Source of the DNA: Salticus scenicus
Lineage: Eukaryota; Arthropoda; Arachnida; Araneae; Salticidae
Assembly (NCBI GenBank): GCA_963930645.1
Contig: OZ005656.1
Span: forward strand, 273,553,195 to 273,617,194
Reading direction: 5' to 3'
Length of the DNA: 64,000 nt
A program made the translations under genes and the position numbers. Shown piece after piece: positions 11,073-23,461 of this stretch (positions are counted from its first letter, which is position 1; each line of letters begins with the position of its first letter). The notes beneath the pieces are model-generated. The model did no database searches, was not told where the DNA came from, and saw only the letters and a program-made list of their open reading frames with translations.

Positions 11073-12720
11073 TGAAACAATGTTCGCTTTTTTACGGCAG
11101 GGTCATGCCTCACAATCTATAATATATAAAGCCATCAAGCTTGGTATGGTGCAGCTATTATTTTATTTATCTATTATCTATTATCTATTATCTATCTATT
11201 ATTATACTATCTATATATTTATATTATTTATCTTTCACATGACTATATCTCAGCTTCTATAGCTTAATATGGCATCAAATTGCAGACGTAAAATTTATAA
11301 TGTGAGCAATTATGTTAAATAAATTTCTTTGCATACCAAGAGCTAGGTGTCGCTGTAGCAGAAAGGTTTGTTGTTCCATTTTGGGCGACATTTAAGTGTT
11401 GGTAAGTGGCCCTACTAGCTGAAGCGGGTTCTATGTTTATAACTGGGGGTGGTTTTGAATTTTCCATATTCTAATGACTATTCCAGTTTGTCCATGTATG
11501 TATTTATATATTTTTGTATTTTATATTGATGTATTATATTTTATGCTTGATTTCTGAATTTAATTGCTTTTTATGCTTTGTATTTTTAAAATTCGTTCGC
11601 TGTATGGTCTTGCTTGCATCTGTGAGAAGTTGGGGGCTAGAAAAGTGTTTTTTGGTTAAATTACCAGCGTTTCGTCAGAAACTTCTCATATTTCTTTCCC
11701 TACAGGGGGGAGCTCCCCTGATGAAGGCCCCCATGTGTTTTGGGTTTAATTTTCATCTGGCTTTAATTATTTTGCTTATTTATTATAGTTTAATATTTCC
11801 TTTTGCTGCATTTGCGCATTCGTTTATAAAGCTTTGTCCTAGTTCTATTTATTTAATAATTCATGTTTTACTCCCTCCTATATTTAAATTTTATCTTATA
11901 TTTATATATATATATATGTATAAGCAAACTTTACACGATAAGAAATATACAAACTTTTTTAATTTTATTCACACATGAAGAAACTAAAGATGAACTTATG
12001 AACAATAACCTGATTTATTATTACTATTATTATTATTATTATTATTATTATTTTGTTATAATAGTTTCAAAATAAGCAATACAAAATTCCTTATTAAGAA
12101 CTAAATACATGTGTCGAGAGTTTTGTTTTCTCAGAAATAAATTAATGCAGGCTGCAGTTAAAAGATCAATATATTTTTTTGTCAGATTTGATGCGAGTTA
12201 TGCACGTTTTAATTATACTTGAATATTAACATGCTTTTTTTCACATTTATAGTGGAATATTTTTTTGTAACTTAAATTGATATAAATAGCTTGGTAAATG
12301 AGCATGCTAATTAATATTTTATGTAAATACGCATTAACTTAACAGCACTGTAAATAAGAAATTCTCCATTAATTAAACAAAGAGAGTGGATTTCAACGTC
12401 CTAAAATTGTGATAAATTTTATTTTTCAACATGAGTAAAAGCAAAAAAAAAAACATTTGTTTCAACTTTTTTGTGAATATTTCTAAAAAATAAAACTGGA
12501 ACATTCCTCTTATAATTTTTTATTTAATCAGTAAAATTAAAATATATGCTTCTCTATAATTTATCGAAGAATAAGATAATTAAAATTTATTAAAAACTAT
12601 CAAAACATATATTAATATATACGCTTGATTCTCTGAATTTAGAAATTGAAGCAGTACATTACGTTTACGATATTTTTATGTATTGCTTTATAAATGAAAG
12701 GAAAAAGAGAAAATCAATTG
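11073..12720. other. AT-rich stretch with microsatellites; possible Penelope-like scrap
   Basis: Contains (TATC)n/(TATTATC)n near 11160-11215 and a (TTA)n run at 12014-12053. Around 11668-11740 the motif CGTTTCGTC is followed by CTGATGAAGGCC, reminiscent of Penelope-like terminal or hammerhead motifs; this is weak. A 154-codon hydrophobic frame (11514-11978) looks like translated AT-rich DNA. Confidence 0.35.
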
Positions 12721-12993
12721 AAATTTACGAAAAGCCCGTCTCAGGTCGTCTCTGCCTATGGCAGCGTCTTTCTCGGGCTAGAATATCGGGTACGTATCCC
12801 TATTGCTCGTGGCAATGCTCTACCCGTGAGCACTGCCGCAAGCAATAGAGACATCTAATGAGCATTTGGGTGCTTATTGGATGAAAGTTTCGAAACGTAT
12901 GTGTGATCAACGACGATGTTTAATGTATGATCAACGACGAACCTGGACGCAGGAATGGCGTGAAGTCGCCTTTGAGACAAATTACAATCCTGT

Positions 12994-13484
12994 TTACAGG
13001 ATCAAGATTGCCTTATCCGTATTTAACAACATTGTGAATAATGCACATTGCCAGCTGGGATTCGACATGTTCACACTGTCCATCACTTGCAGTGATGGTA
13101 CGGGGACCCATTGGATACACGTCTTGATTACTTCTTGTTCGCATTCCCGGCACTCTGAATAGCGGTCATTAAATTTAAAGTGAGCTAAGGCCCGCCCCTC
13201 TGCCCTATATTCAAGACCTCCGTGGTGCAACATTTAAGCGGGATAATACACGGCCGTAAGTTGTCTGTATTGTACGGATCTTCCTTGATACAGAATGTGT
13301 TGAACCGTTTCTCCGGCAAGAGCGTTCTCATGATCTCGCACCAATGAAAATGATCGTTTAATCGTTGAAAAGCCAGTGGCCCGCCACCACTCACCAGTGA
13401 ATACGCTTTATAAACTGTACCATCCTGATGAATCTTCATGAAATACTGTACCCGAATATGGCATCCAATCGCTGGTCGCTTCAA
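12994..13484 (-). pseudogene. Unidentified frameshifted coding relic
   Basis: Two overlapping minus-strand frames (13484-13185 and 13233-12994) read as one protein split by a frameshift close to 13200-13230. The region is distinctly GC-richer than its surroundings and the peptides have balanced composition with many Cys and His (for example FHWCEIMRTLL, PLKCCTTEV and ECRECEQEVIKTC). I do not recognise the family. There is no ATG at the chosen start; the first frame opens with TTG. It could be a relic of a mobile element, an endogenous viral sequence or a bacterial fragment. The opposite-strand frame 12866-13162 is probably a shadow. Confidence 0.35.
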
Positions 13485-13669
13485 TGCCTAGGCAGATAAG
13501 TGTAGTTATTCTTCCCAGAGGTCGCTGCTTTATGTACTGTTTTTTCAGGATATATTACTTAAAACTTCCTGAAAATTCTGTTATTCCTACTATAATGTAT
13601 GTGCCCAATAAATATCATTCTGATATTCTCATTACATCTTGGTGTTGCAATTTTAATGGACAGTAGTGT

Positions 13670-14460
13670 ATTATAGAATATATGTATTAGAGTTGTATCC
13701 TTCATTTTCAGAATTGCTGGTTTAACATTAAATTAATGTACTGTGTTATTAAATTAATGTAATTTACTTCTACTGTATTGATTGAAATTTTAAAAGAAAA
13801 AATATATATAGAATGAACTGGAAATTTGTGGCAGTATTTAAGGAGAAGTAAAGAGCATCAAAGCTATAGCAACATACATAACAATGTAACAATAAAACAA
13901 TAAAATGTCTAAAAAACGTACAGAATCTATATCTGTTTGTCTATTTATGTATCAATATCTATCTATCTGTCATATCTCTCTCTCTATATATATATATGAA
14001 TCGCCAGTCTTTATCAATCTACTGTCGGATAAATGCCTCTTCTAATTGATTCCAATCATCTATATCCCAATCTACTCTCTGCAATTCTTCTCCATTCTTC
14101 TCTTCCAAAAATCACAAATTCATCTCTCCAACAACATTGAAGATTCTTCTTTCTCTTTTTCTTATCTCTCGGTATTAAAAATAGGACTTTGGTGGTCCAT
14201 TTATCATCGTTTCTTCTGGCAGGGAGACAGCTCCATTTTAACTTCTTAACTCTACAAATGACACCAGTAACTTTGATTTGCTTCTTAATCTAAATGTTTT
14301 GCTTTCTGTTTCTTAAGGTTAAACCTATCATGAATATCTCCATACTTTTCTGGGTTATTTGAAGCTTTTTTATAGCTCTGCACATTAATGTCAAAGTTTC
14401 TTAAATATAAGTGAATACAGGCAAAATACGCTGTTCAAATCTATTCTATTTTGATTTGAA
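13670..14460. repeat. Local direct repeat, longer unit
   Basis: The segment beginning GTATCCTTCATTTTCAGAAT (13694) and the later piece AATACAGGCAAAATACGCTG (14414) both recur, in order, in 14515-14830. The middle (about 13990-14360) is unique to this unit. It contains (TATC)n and (TA)n microsatellites near 13950-13997 and no gene I recognise. Confidence 0.6.
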
Positions 14461-14514
14461 TTAATGATTGATTTATAGGAAAATTCAAAAATATTTAAAA
14501 ATATTACGGAATAT

Positions 14515-14830
14515 ATATATATTGGAGTGGTATCCTTCACATTTTCAGAATTACTGGTTTAACATAATATTAGTGTATTAATCTATTATGTCAATAGCAA
14601 TTTGAAAAGAAATGTATATATAGCATGAACCGAAGATTTCTTGCGCTGTATTTAATGAAATTAAAGAAAATGTCTGAAAAAACGAAAGAATCTATACCTA
14701 TATTTATATGTCTATCTATCTTGTTTGTAGCTTTTGGATAGTTTTACATGTTAATGTCGAAGTTCTGAAGCGTACGTTAATACAGGCAAAATACACTGAA
14801 CAAAATCTTTTCTTTTCAAACAAATTGGAA
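14515..14830. repeat. Local direct repeat, shorter unit
   Basis: Repeats GGTATCCTTCACATTTTCAG (14530), AGCATGAACC (14622) and AATACAGGCAAAATACACTG (14780) of the preceding unit but lacks roughly 370 bp of its middle. A deletion here or an insertion in the first unit would explain it. Confidence 0.6.
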
Positions 14831-15284
14831 GGTCGCTTTTGAATATAGCGCTCTCTCGCTATATATACTTAATTGCATATGATCCTTAAAGTGGAAAATC
14901 CATATTCTACGGATCTGGATTTTTAAAAATTTCTTAACAATTGCAAATTCTCCGAGCAAGTTATTAAAATCCGCATATATTATGTGAATCTGTTTATTAA
15001 TTTCACCACTTCCATTTACATTGGCTATTTCAATACCCAGCAAAACAAAACTGAAATGTTTAACTTTCGTAAATCAAGAGTCATTGTAATTTTTTATATA
15101 TATAAAGTTAAAGACATAAGAAGCGTAAGAAAGTAATATAAAAATCTAATTTGATATTAAAATATATATAGAACAATATTATCAGTTGTTCTAATTTATG
15201 TTATTATTTACAACATCATTTTCTAAATATTTAATTTAAAAAAACTATTTTGTGTACTTTATTTTTATAGAAACAAATATAATA
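14831..15284. other. AT-rich spacer, no gene seen
   Basis: No coding signal or repeat recognised. Confidence 0.4.
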
Positions 15285-15561
15285 ATAATCCTTTTTGAGT
15301 GACTGTTAATAAAAAAAAAAAAAAAAGTTATTTAATTGTTATTTAATTATTTCTAATGTTTTTCGTTGAAGTGCTTTATTTATTTATTTACTTTTTTAAA
15401 GTGTAAATTGCTTAAGATAAAATATTCCATTTAAAATACGCTTTCTCATTAACTTAATGAGGGTAGCATGGGACCGGAAGTACTAGAAAATCTAAAATTA
15501 AGCTTTTTTGTAAGCGTAATAAATACAATTATTAACTATTTTTGTTCTACAAGAGGACTTT

Positions 15562-17121
15562 TCTCTATATATTAAAAAAAAAGTAACTGTCGCTGGCGTC
15601 AATTTTTTTTGTCTGCGACAGCAACTTCTCGCGGAGGGCAGGGTTCTCCGCATCATGAGATATATCAGTGTATTCCGACTGCTTCAAGGAAGGCATTTCA
15701 GCTGCTTACAAATTTCTATCATTTTAATTAACGAAGTTATTAAGTAAAAACGCGGATTTATAAAGGTACTCTATTTGCCACCGGAGGGAAAAGTTTCTCT
15801 TATGACGTTTTTTTCTGTGTCTCTGACGTCACTTTCCTCAGGAAAATTTAAATGTGATCAATGGTGTAAATAAGAAAAATTGAATAATTGGCATTTTTAA
15901 GATGTTCGAGAGAAGAAAAAAATATTTAGAATAGCAAAACATTTAAAAATAACCGATATTTTAAAAATATTATGTAAAAATTTTATGTAAAAATTTAATA
16001 ATGATGAAACGAAAATGAGTTTATATTTTTATTTTAGTTTATATTATGGTATAACTTCAGTATATCCCCACAGCTGAATTTGGCGATTTTTCTTTGGCGC
16101 CGTTTTGAACGATAACGATGTCGTTCTGGACTGTTTGCGATATAATATGGCAGCCTATATGTTGTTTATTTTGGGTTTATGATTTTATGTTTTATAATTT
16201 ATGATTTAGATTATGATTGTATCATTTATGATTTAGCCATAATCGCCAACAAAAATTCGCCAAATATCGTTGTGGGGATATACTAAAGTTGTTCCTTAAT
16301 ACAGTTTAAGAAATTAAATGGTAAAATCAGATATTGACAGGCATCTTGGCAAATTCATGGTGTAATACAATAAGTGGCGACAATGCAAAATCGCTATCTG
16401 AAAGAAAGTGTCCTGTCGTACTACTACTACTAATGAAATTTTTAAAATAATTGCATAAGATATTTATCTTCAACCTGACTAAATCATATTCTAGAAAAAA
16501 TGCACTTTAAAAAGTTGCATCTTTAGTGTTGGAAGCACCATTTTAAACCTTGCTGTACGCTGGAAATAAATGCAGAGTATTACATATTGTCCTAAATTAA
16601 CTAAAAAAAAAATTCAAAAGTAAAAAAAATATAGGCATTAGAAAAAATAAGTTCATAATTTCTTTAATCAAGCAATAACACCTAAAAAATTCATCTTCAA
16701 ACAGTGACAAAAATTTAACAAGTCGATCATATACTAAAGTTGTAACGCTAAATGATTTAGATGTCAAGAATTTCTCTCTGTTCTAAATAATTGGTGCTAT
16801 GGTTGTTTATTTTATGTTCTCTCTCAAAATAATGGCAAATTGCTATTAAATTGTCGAACATTATAACAGATTTTTCACATATTATAAACGATATAATATT
16901 AAATATTGTGTATTTCAATGCGATACGAAATATGGTGGATTTCTATAATATTGTTCAACTCTCTTGTGTTATGTATTATTAATATTCCAATTCAATGAAA
17001 GGCAAAGTTGCGAATAGTCGGGTAGAATCCTGCAGGGATTTATCAGCGAAGCGAGTCGGGGGGAGGCGAAGCCTTCCTCGGGGGTTGGTGAGCGGAGCGA
17101 GCAGGGGGCAGAGCCCCCTAG
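15562..17121 (+). mobile_element. Non-autonomous Helitron, about 1.56 kb
   Basis: The 5' end reads TCTCTATATATTAAAAAAAA. The 3' end has a stem-loop AGGGGGCAGAGCCCCCT running into CTAG (17118-17121) followed by host T, the classic Helitron terminus. A preceding GCGAAGC-rich GC block (17040-17110) is also usual for such ends. No terminal inverted repeats and no Rep/helicase coding. The related copy at 4335-5785 lacks this segment, so the insertion boundaries are supported by a paralogous empty site. A smaller foldback element sits inside. Confidence 0.8.
16053..16290. mobile_element. MITE nested in the Helitron
   Basis: Inverted ends read AACTTCAGTATATCCCCACA (left) and AACTTTAGTATATCCCCACA (right, complemented), followed on both sides by TTTGGCGA-type sequence. 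About 238 bp; no coding. The target duplication could not be settled. Confidence 0.65.
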
Positions 17122-18132
17122 TAGTAGAAAAAAAAAGTTTTTATTTTGTTGAACGAACTTCTTTCACGAACATTTACATAGAATAATATACTGGTATTTT
17201 TATCCTAATTTATGTGTATATTCAGAATAATGTAGAATACATAAATGAATATCACCACCTTGTTTTGTAAATTTTCACTTTTAAGGAAGAATAACTATTT
17301 TAAGATTTTGTAAGTGCCTATAATTTTTTAAATATGAGATAACATAAAATTTCTTTAAATCTGACCCGACATTGTCTAATAAAATATGTCTGGAGTGGCT
17401 CCGCTCACAAAAGAATTCGAATGATACTGTTATCATCTGTTTGACTGGAAATTTTATAGAAATATTTATGAATTACTTGCCATTGTTTCTGTAGTTTTTT
17501 GGTGTATGTTGAATTTGTAGATCATATACATGGATATGCAAAAAAAATTAGTTACACTACGGTCATACATGATATTTCATTTAAGTGCATTCTAACACCG
17601 TTATTTATCATTTAGCATAATAAAGTTGACACCTGTTGTTATTAGGCTTTAATTTAAATCTTAGTTTCTGTAGAAATTAACAGACATAGTCATTAGTTTA
17701 CAAGGCTACACAATAAAATTCTAATATGTAATGTCATTATTTTATGGATTAGAAATTTAATACAAATAATTATAACTTATAGAATTTACGTAATATTTAC
17801 GTATTTATGGAATTAGCTAAATTCCAGAAAGGAATTTTAAACATTTCAGTCTACAGACTGTATTTTTTAAACATACATTTTACTATCAGCACGTTGTTTT
17901 CGCCAAAATAAATTTAACATTCCTTGTTAAATGCTAAAAAGCACAGTTTTTGTAAAGATAAAAAAATGTGTGCATAAATTTAATAATAGATTCTATTTAA
18001 TAGTTTGCAGGGATACATGAACGAGTTTAAGTAAGGTATGTATAATAAATGGAAATCATTTCATGCTTCCCTATAAAATAAGTACATATAATTCGCATAT
18101 CATTGCCCATATTGATTACATATCGGTAAAGT

Positions 18133-18805
18133 TGTGAGGTCGAGACTATAGACCATCACCAAAGTTGGGACTGTCAAATCACTTCGTCGCCAGTGACTAA
18201 GTGAATGTCTTGGTCGGATGAGTTTTATGTCGACATGGTGCTGCAATGAAAGAATTAGGTGCTGAGAGTTAGATGAATGAGAAGTGATTTTAAAAGTATT
18301 GATTGAAAGGAAAAGGAAGGAAGTTGTAGAATGTAGTATAAGATGGAGGTTATTTTGGAAGAGAAAGGATTGTGAATTGGTAGTGGTAAAGATTTGTAGC
18401 TGATTAATGTGTGAGGCGGTGGAGTAAAGAGGAATGTTGGTGGTGATAGTTCTTATGCGAGAGTGAAGTAAGGGTTAAGAGAAGAATCTGTTGCGCCTCG
18501 GGAATCCGACCGGTGATTCTGGTGTGAGAATAGTTAGTGATAACAGAGAGCAGCCGTCCGACAAGATCATTATTGGTGAGATAAGCTACCTTTTATTTTA
18601 TGTTTTGTTAAAGTTGTTTCCTGGGGTATATTGAGAGTTAAATTGAGTTAGCTCAACACCCGCCTTGATATTAAGCATAAATAAACTGTGTTATTTTCTA
18701 TTTAAAACTTTGTCTCGAGCTCTTCTTATTACTATCTAATTAAGTAATTAAGTAAGTTAAGCTTAATCTAAGTTAGAGGAATATGGCGGACGCTAATTTC
18801 TCACA
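18133..18805 (+). repeat. 5' LTR of an LTR retrotransposon (probable)
   Basis: Proposed from TG at 18133 to CA at 18805, immediately upstream of a primer-binding site. It contains AATAAA (18684) as a likely poly-A signal and a GC-richer segment (18490-18565). The exact 5' limit is a best guess, because no second LTR is in the window to compare. Confidence 0.55.
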
Positions 18806-18806
18806 G

Positions 18807-18824
18807 TGGCGCCCAATATCGTTC
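18807..18824 (+). promoter_or_regulatory. Retrotransposon primer-binding site
   Basis: TGGCGCCCAATATCGTTC one base after the proposed LTR end. TGGCGCCC begins many retroelement primer sites complementary to a tRNA 3' end (Lys-type in retroviruses). It is followed by a C9 tract. Confidence 0.65.
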
Positions 18825-18856
18825 GGACACCCCCCCCCCGCGCTCGAGTTTATTTA

Positions 18857-19540
18857 AGCGGCTCAAATAGTGTACTTAATATTTTTGAGGAACTTGAAGA
18901 ATATTTTCATATATGTAAAATTGACCTTGCTGATAGATTTAACTGGTTAAAATACTCCTTATAAGGAGAACCTAAAATGTGGTAAGAACTAATTGCTTCT
19001 CATTCTTTGAGTCAAAACCCCACCTATGAAGATTTAAAAAGAAAAATTATAAGCACCTTTTCTTCAAGTGCCGATAGAGCAAAACTAATGCAGGAACTGT
19101 ATACAACGAAAATGTCTAGGTTTGACAAGCCGACAACCTTTTTCCTGCGTAAGCTTGATTTAATTAAACAATTGGAATTACATTTATCATTCATGGAAGT
19201 ATTTGATATTATAAACCCGCTGTTCACAGTCCCAATTCAAGACTACCTAGATTTAAAACCGGCCGCATCTAGTGATAGTCTATTTCAACAGCTAGATAAG
19301 TATCAAGCACGTCACTTTCCTAAACCTGCGAATACCACTAATCACCGGCAAGAAACCGTCAATGTTCAAAATGAACAGCGGGAAAATTTCACCCCCCCCC
19401 CACACACACAAAATGTTAATTTCAATCATCGGCAACATACTAACTTTTCACAAGCAAGACCCAGTGACTTAAATCAACCTGAAAATGTTGCAAGAAATCA
19501 ACCGAGCTCTCATAATACAACAGTACAATCTATATCTTAA
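18857..19540 (+). pseudogene. LTR-retrotransposon gag, broken
   Basis: Translation gives FEELEEYFHICKIDLADRFN, then stops at about 18961 and 18980, then a 177-residue open run from 19007 with NPTYEDLKRKIISTF and PTTFFLRKLDLIKQ. This is the layout of a retrotransposon Gag core (Gypsy-like is my guess). The C-terminal part is Gln/Asn/Pro-rich. The open run has no ATG at its 5' limit, being the tail of the interrupted frame. No Cys-His zinc knuckle is seen. Not functional. Confidence 0.65.
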
Positions 19541-20215
19541 ATTCTCTTTCTATTTGTCCAGTAAACTTACCGCATTTAAATACTTCTCAAAACTTTTCTC
19601 ACTGGAGCTCTCAATTATATTACAATATAAAGAAGAATGAAATCCCATTAAATGTTGCGGCTAAACCTTTCGTCAATAGATCAGATTTCTATTTTAAGTC
19701 AACAGACTTTTCTAGTAGTTTAAATGCACCTCCTGATAAATTGCAGGCTAATTCTAACACTGTCAAGTCGGCAGATTCTGCTATTTTTAATGATAAATCA
19801 TACGCAAATGCTAAACCGGCCGAGTCCGGAAAGTTATCTTAGGTAACAGGAAAAATTGTAGCAGAAAATTACGTTAAACTTAATGTTGGTACTAAATCCT
19901 TCTTAAATGAATCAAATTCTTGTTTTCTATCTGTGCAGCCAACAGATTTAGCTATTAATTCAAATGCGAATGATGTTCAATTCCATTCTGCTACTAAATA
20001 TTGCTGCGTTAGGGCATTAAATTTATCTTTTACAACTGTCAGGTTGACAGAGTCACGCATTTTGGCTGAAAATCCTGTAACTGAAAATGATATATTAAAT
20101 AACGTTGCTTCTAACAATTTCTTTACAAAGTTAAAAGAAAATGTTGTAATTTCCACTAATGAAAAGTGAAATGTTTTAAAGCTTGTAAGCCCTCCAGGAC
20201 CTCCAAATGTGTGAG
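19541..20215 (+). pseudogene. Degenerate retrotransposon interior
   Basis: Continues the gag-type codon style (repeated SNT/NA-rich peptides, with a fragment LAINSNANDVQ at 19940) through many stops. No protease, reverse transcriptase or integrase motif is visible, and no 3' LTR follows, so the element is truncated here. Confidence 0.4.
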
Positions 20216-20700
20216 TAGAGAGCAAGCTGCATCCTCTGACAATATGGACAGCGGCAGTGTGCCGGGTTCGATCCCAGCCCAGGAATGTGCCTTTGCAACG
20301 TAATTTTAAGTCCTACATTTCAAAATCTACCTAGGTATACAAATCGTGCAATGGAAACCTACGGCAAATTTAGCAACTTTAAACTCAATCTAATGAAGTA
20401 TTTAGATGATATTGATTGGAAGCCTTTAGGCCAAAATTATACAGAATTTTAATTTGTGTCCTTGAAAACACTATAAGACCTACATTCTTCGCAATCTAAA
20501 CTGGTTTTGCGACGATGTCTATAACATAGCTACCAGCTTTAAGTTTAATTTAATGAAGCGTTTAAATGATATTGTGCAAATTCTCACACATTATATACAC
20601 GCATGCATACATACAAGCGTACAGACATACAGATATACACATATGCACAAGTGCACATACTCACAAATATATGCCACGTAAAAATAAAAGTGAATAGAAA
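20216..20700 (+). repeat. Possible tRNA-derived SINE-like repeat
   Basis: GGGTTCGATCCCAG (near 20264) is a good Pol III B box. Downstream, two related segments of about 165 bp (starting CCTACAT near 20311 and 20476, each ending in TTTA(A/G)ATGATATTG) are followed by a CA/TACA-rich tail. A clear A box was not found. Confidence 0.35.
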
Positions 20701-22818
20701 TGTATCTTGAAAGTAATATATACATCAGAATCTCATCGTCGATTTTTTTTAAATGTCTACGCTAATTTCCTTACACTACGTCTGGAAAGTAAATATTGAA
20801 CTTTTAGCTACTCGTGAATTTTAAAGAATTTTTTCTTGTTGTAAGTAATTGTTTGCAAGTTAGTAAAAATTCATTTTACCATGTTATATTAACTTCTATT
20901 CTTGTTTGTTTGTTTGTGTGTTTGTTTGTTTGTCCGGTAAAAATCTTATAATCTATTTTTAACTAATTTCTCTACTAGCTAGGCATTTGAAACTTTCACA
21001 GTAGCTCAGAATCCGGTGACAACACAATACTTTGAAGTCAGATTTTCGAATTTTCGAATAGTTTTCTTTTAATTAATTAAAATTTGTAAATAATAAGCTC
21101 CTAATAGCAATTTAAAAATGTCATTAAAATATTAGGTATAATTTAATTGTAGCCAAAAAAAAAAAAAAAAAAAAAGAAAGAAAGAAAGAAAGAAAAGAAA
21201 ATTACGAGTTTATTTTCTTTCGACATAAAATTAAATACATTTAACACGTGAGCGTTAAAAAATTGTAAAAAGTTAAATTATGCATCTGGCAGAAATTGAC
21301 GTCATTATCACTTTAAAGATTCTCTAAACATTGATAAAGTGCTAATGTAGTTCATGATGCAAATGTATGTTGTTTTAAAAAGATTAATATTTTATTTTAA
21401 AAACCAATTTTTTTTTTATTCAAATTTCCCGTAATTCTTTAACCAATCACATTAGAACGTCCATCTTTCGAATATCGATAACAAGGATTTTCTCGCCAAA
21501 AGTCACCAAGGACAAAAGTTGCCAAATTTGGCGCCAAATCCATTACCTGCCTATTGGAGCTATGCGTTTTAAAGGGAAAATTAAGCTATTTTAACGAGAA
21601 AAAGAGCTGGAAATGCAAAAAATTGACATTTTATCAACTTACTAAGCCTCTTTGAAAGAATTTATACAAAAATAAATACAATTATTTACAATTTCGTAAC
21701 AATGCGCATTGATAAAGTGCTAATGTAGTTAGTTCTATGGCTATGATTCAACAGAAAATTTAAAAACATGGTTTATAAAAAGTTTTTTTATCTTATAATT
21801 ATTTATTACTAATCTTTAATTCATGTCATAACAATAAACGTGCATAAAATTTCGATAAGAAAATTATAGCTAAATGGTAGATGTTATAGCTAATACAATA
21901 CTGAATAATTTTAGCGAAGAGAAAGTTATAAATAATGCATGCAATTAATATTTTAAAAATTATTTCAGAAGGAAGCTCAGTATAAAATAAATTTGCTGTA
22001 ATTTTCAAAGTATAAGACTATTACTGTATTATTTTAAATATACAGTTATATATTGTACTAGGTAATAATAAATTGTTTAAACTTAAATAATTATTTCAAT
22101 ATGCCTTTTTTAACAAGCTAGTATTTATGCTCATTCTTCCTATAGAACAAGTGAGAAATGTCAACAGTTAAAATATTAAATGAAAAGGGTGATTTTTATA
22201 GTTTTCTAAGCAGAATATCCTTCATTTATTTAAGTGGTTGCTCTATTCAAAGCACAGTAAAAATGTATTTTCTTTCAATTGATTTAAAAATACTTTAGGA
22301 AAGACGCGTTTAGAGAAAATTATCTGAAGTGCTTAAAAGAATTTGAAAACATGCATGGAATGAAAGACTTGCCATTTTCTTTTAAAAATTTTGAGTTTTA
22401 AAAGATGAATTAGAAGGGATTTTAAGTATCTTACATTGTCGAATTATAAGGTTTTAAAAGTTAATTAAAATTTTAAATACATGTTTCCTCATATTTATTT
22501 TATATAGCGTACAATGTTTAACTTGTTTCAAAACAAATTTCTTGTACAATGAGTTAAATATTCAAATGGTTTTACTGAAAAGTAATTAAAAAGAAACTAT
22601 AAAGGAAGCACTAAAAGTAATTTAGAATTTATACCATTAGAAAATTTGCTTTTTTTTTTTTTTTTTTTTTAAGATAAGCGTAAATAAGAATACCTTTTTA
22701 AGAAATGTCTTAGTTTTATATTCTCTTCTTAGTTACAATCGAGCCTAACTGTAAATATTACATTTAAATGTTACATTCTTAAAATATAAATCTTTTATCA
22801 TTTTTCTTTTATTAAACA
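20701..22818. other. AT-rich stretch, no gene seen
   Basis: Contains (GTTT)n near 20902-20930, a poly-A plus (GAAA)n tract at 21155-21196, a 24-bp direct repeat CATTGATAAAGTGCTAATGT... (21329 and 21708) and a poly-T tract near 22650-22670. No coding signal. Confidence 0.4.
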
Positions 22819-23023
22819 CTAGCAAGCCCGTGCGAATTTTTCGCACTTTATTTATCTCTTCGTTACCTTTAAAATTTAAAATTATCATTATTATTTCATT
22901 TAAAATTATCATTATTACTTTATTTAAAGTCATACAGACGTCATGTTTCCATATCCATGAGCAAATTTAATATTTAATATTTTTTTTATTTTTCGCTTGA
23001 AAGCATATTTCATTTTATGCTAA

Positions 23024-23062
<39 letters not shown>

Positions 23063-23346
23063 ACTCGCATTTTTTTTCAGCAATTAAAAATTTAAATGCC
23101 CATTTAAAAGTTATTATTTTCATATTTTAATTAATTAAGAAAAAATTTAATCAAAATTTCGTTACAAATAAGGTCCCAAATGAAGGGGACGGTTTTTCTG
23201 AATCCTTCGGATTAAACAGCTTATTAATCGGACAATTATAGATTTTTGTTTTTAATTAATTAAAGTATGAACATTTGGTGGCAACTTGCATCAACACACA
23301 GACAAACAGAGTCCAAGGAAATTTCTTAGCCTTATATATATATAGA
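22819..23346 (-). mobile_element. Non-autonomous Helitron, minus strand, 528 bp
   Basis: Read on the minus strand it starts A|TCTATATATATAAGGC (5' end at 23346) and ends with the hairpin GTGCGAAAAATTCGCAC, seven bases, then CTAG|T (3' end at 22819). The A and T flanks match the usual Helitron target. An (ATA)n run lies inside (about 23023-23057). No coding region. Confidence 0.82.
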
Positions 23347-23424
23347 TTGTTATAAGGTTTATCCATGAAAATGTGATAATTTTTTTTTTCGCTTCATCCC
23401 TATATATATTGTATTAATTAATTA

Positions 23425-23461
<37 letters not shown>

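Larger units (their letters stand above)
15285..17915. repeat. Dispersed repeat/segmental duplication, copy 2, split by a Helitron
   Basis: Matches 4335-5785. The left part runs to AGAGGACTTTT (about 15561), then the Helitron 15562-17121 intervenes, and homology resumes at TTTTATTTTGTTGAACGAAC (near 17140). Copy 2 lacks the 168-bp tandem duplication and about 200 bp following GGAGTGGCTCCG (near 17394). No gene of its own. Confidence 0.65.

Noticed and set aside
11514..11978. 154-codon hydrophobic open frame
   Set aside because: Composition is Phe/Ile/Leu/Tyr as expected from AT-rich DNA; no recognisable motif and it runs into a TA microsatellite.
12866..13162. 98-codon plus-strand frame
   Set aside because: It lies opposite the more protein-like minus-strand relic and is probably its shadow.
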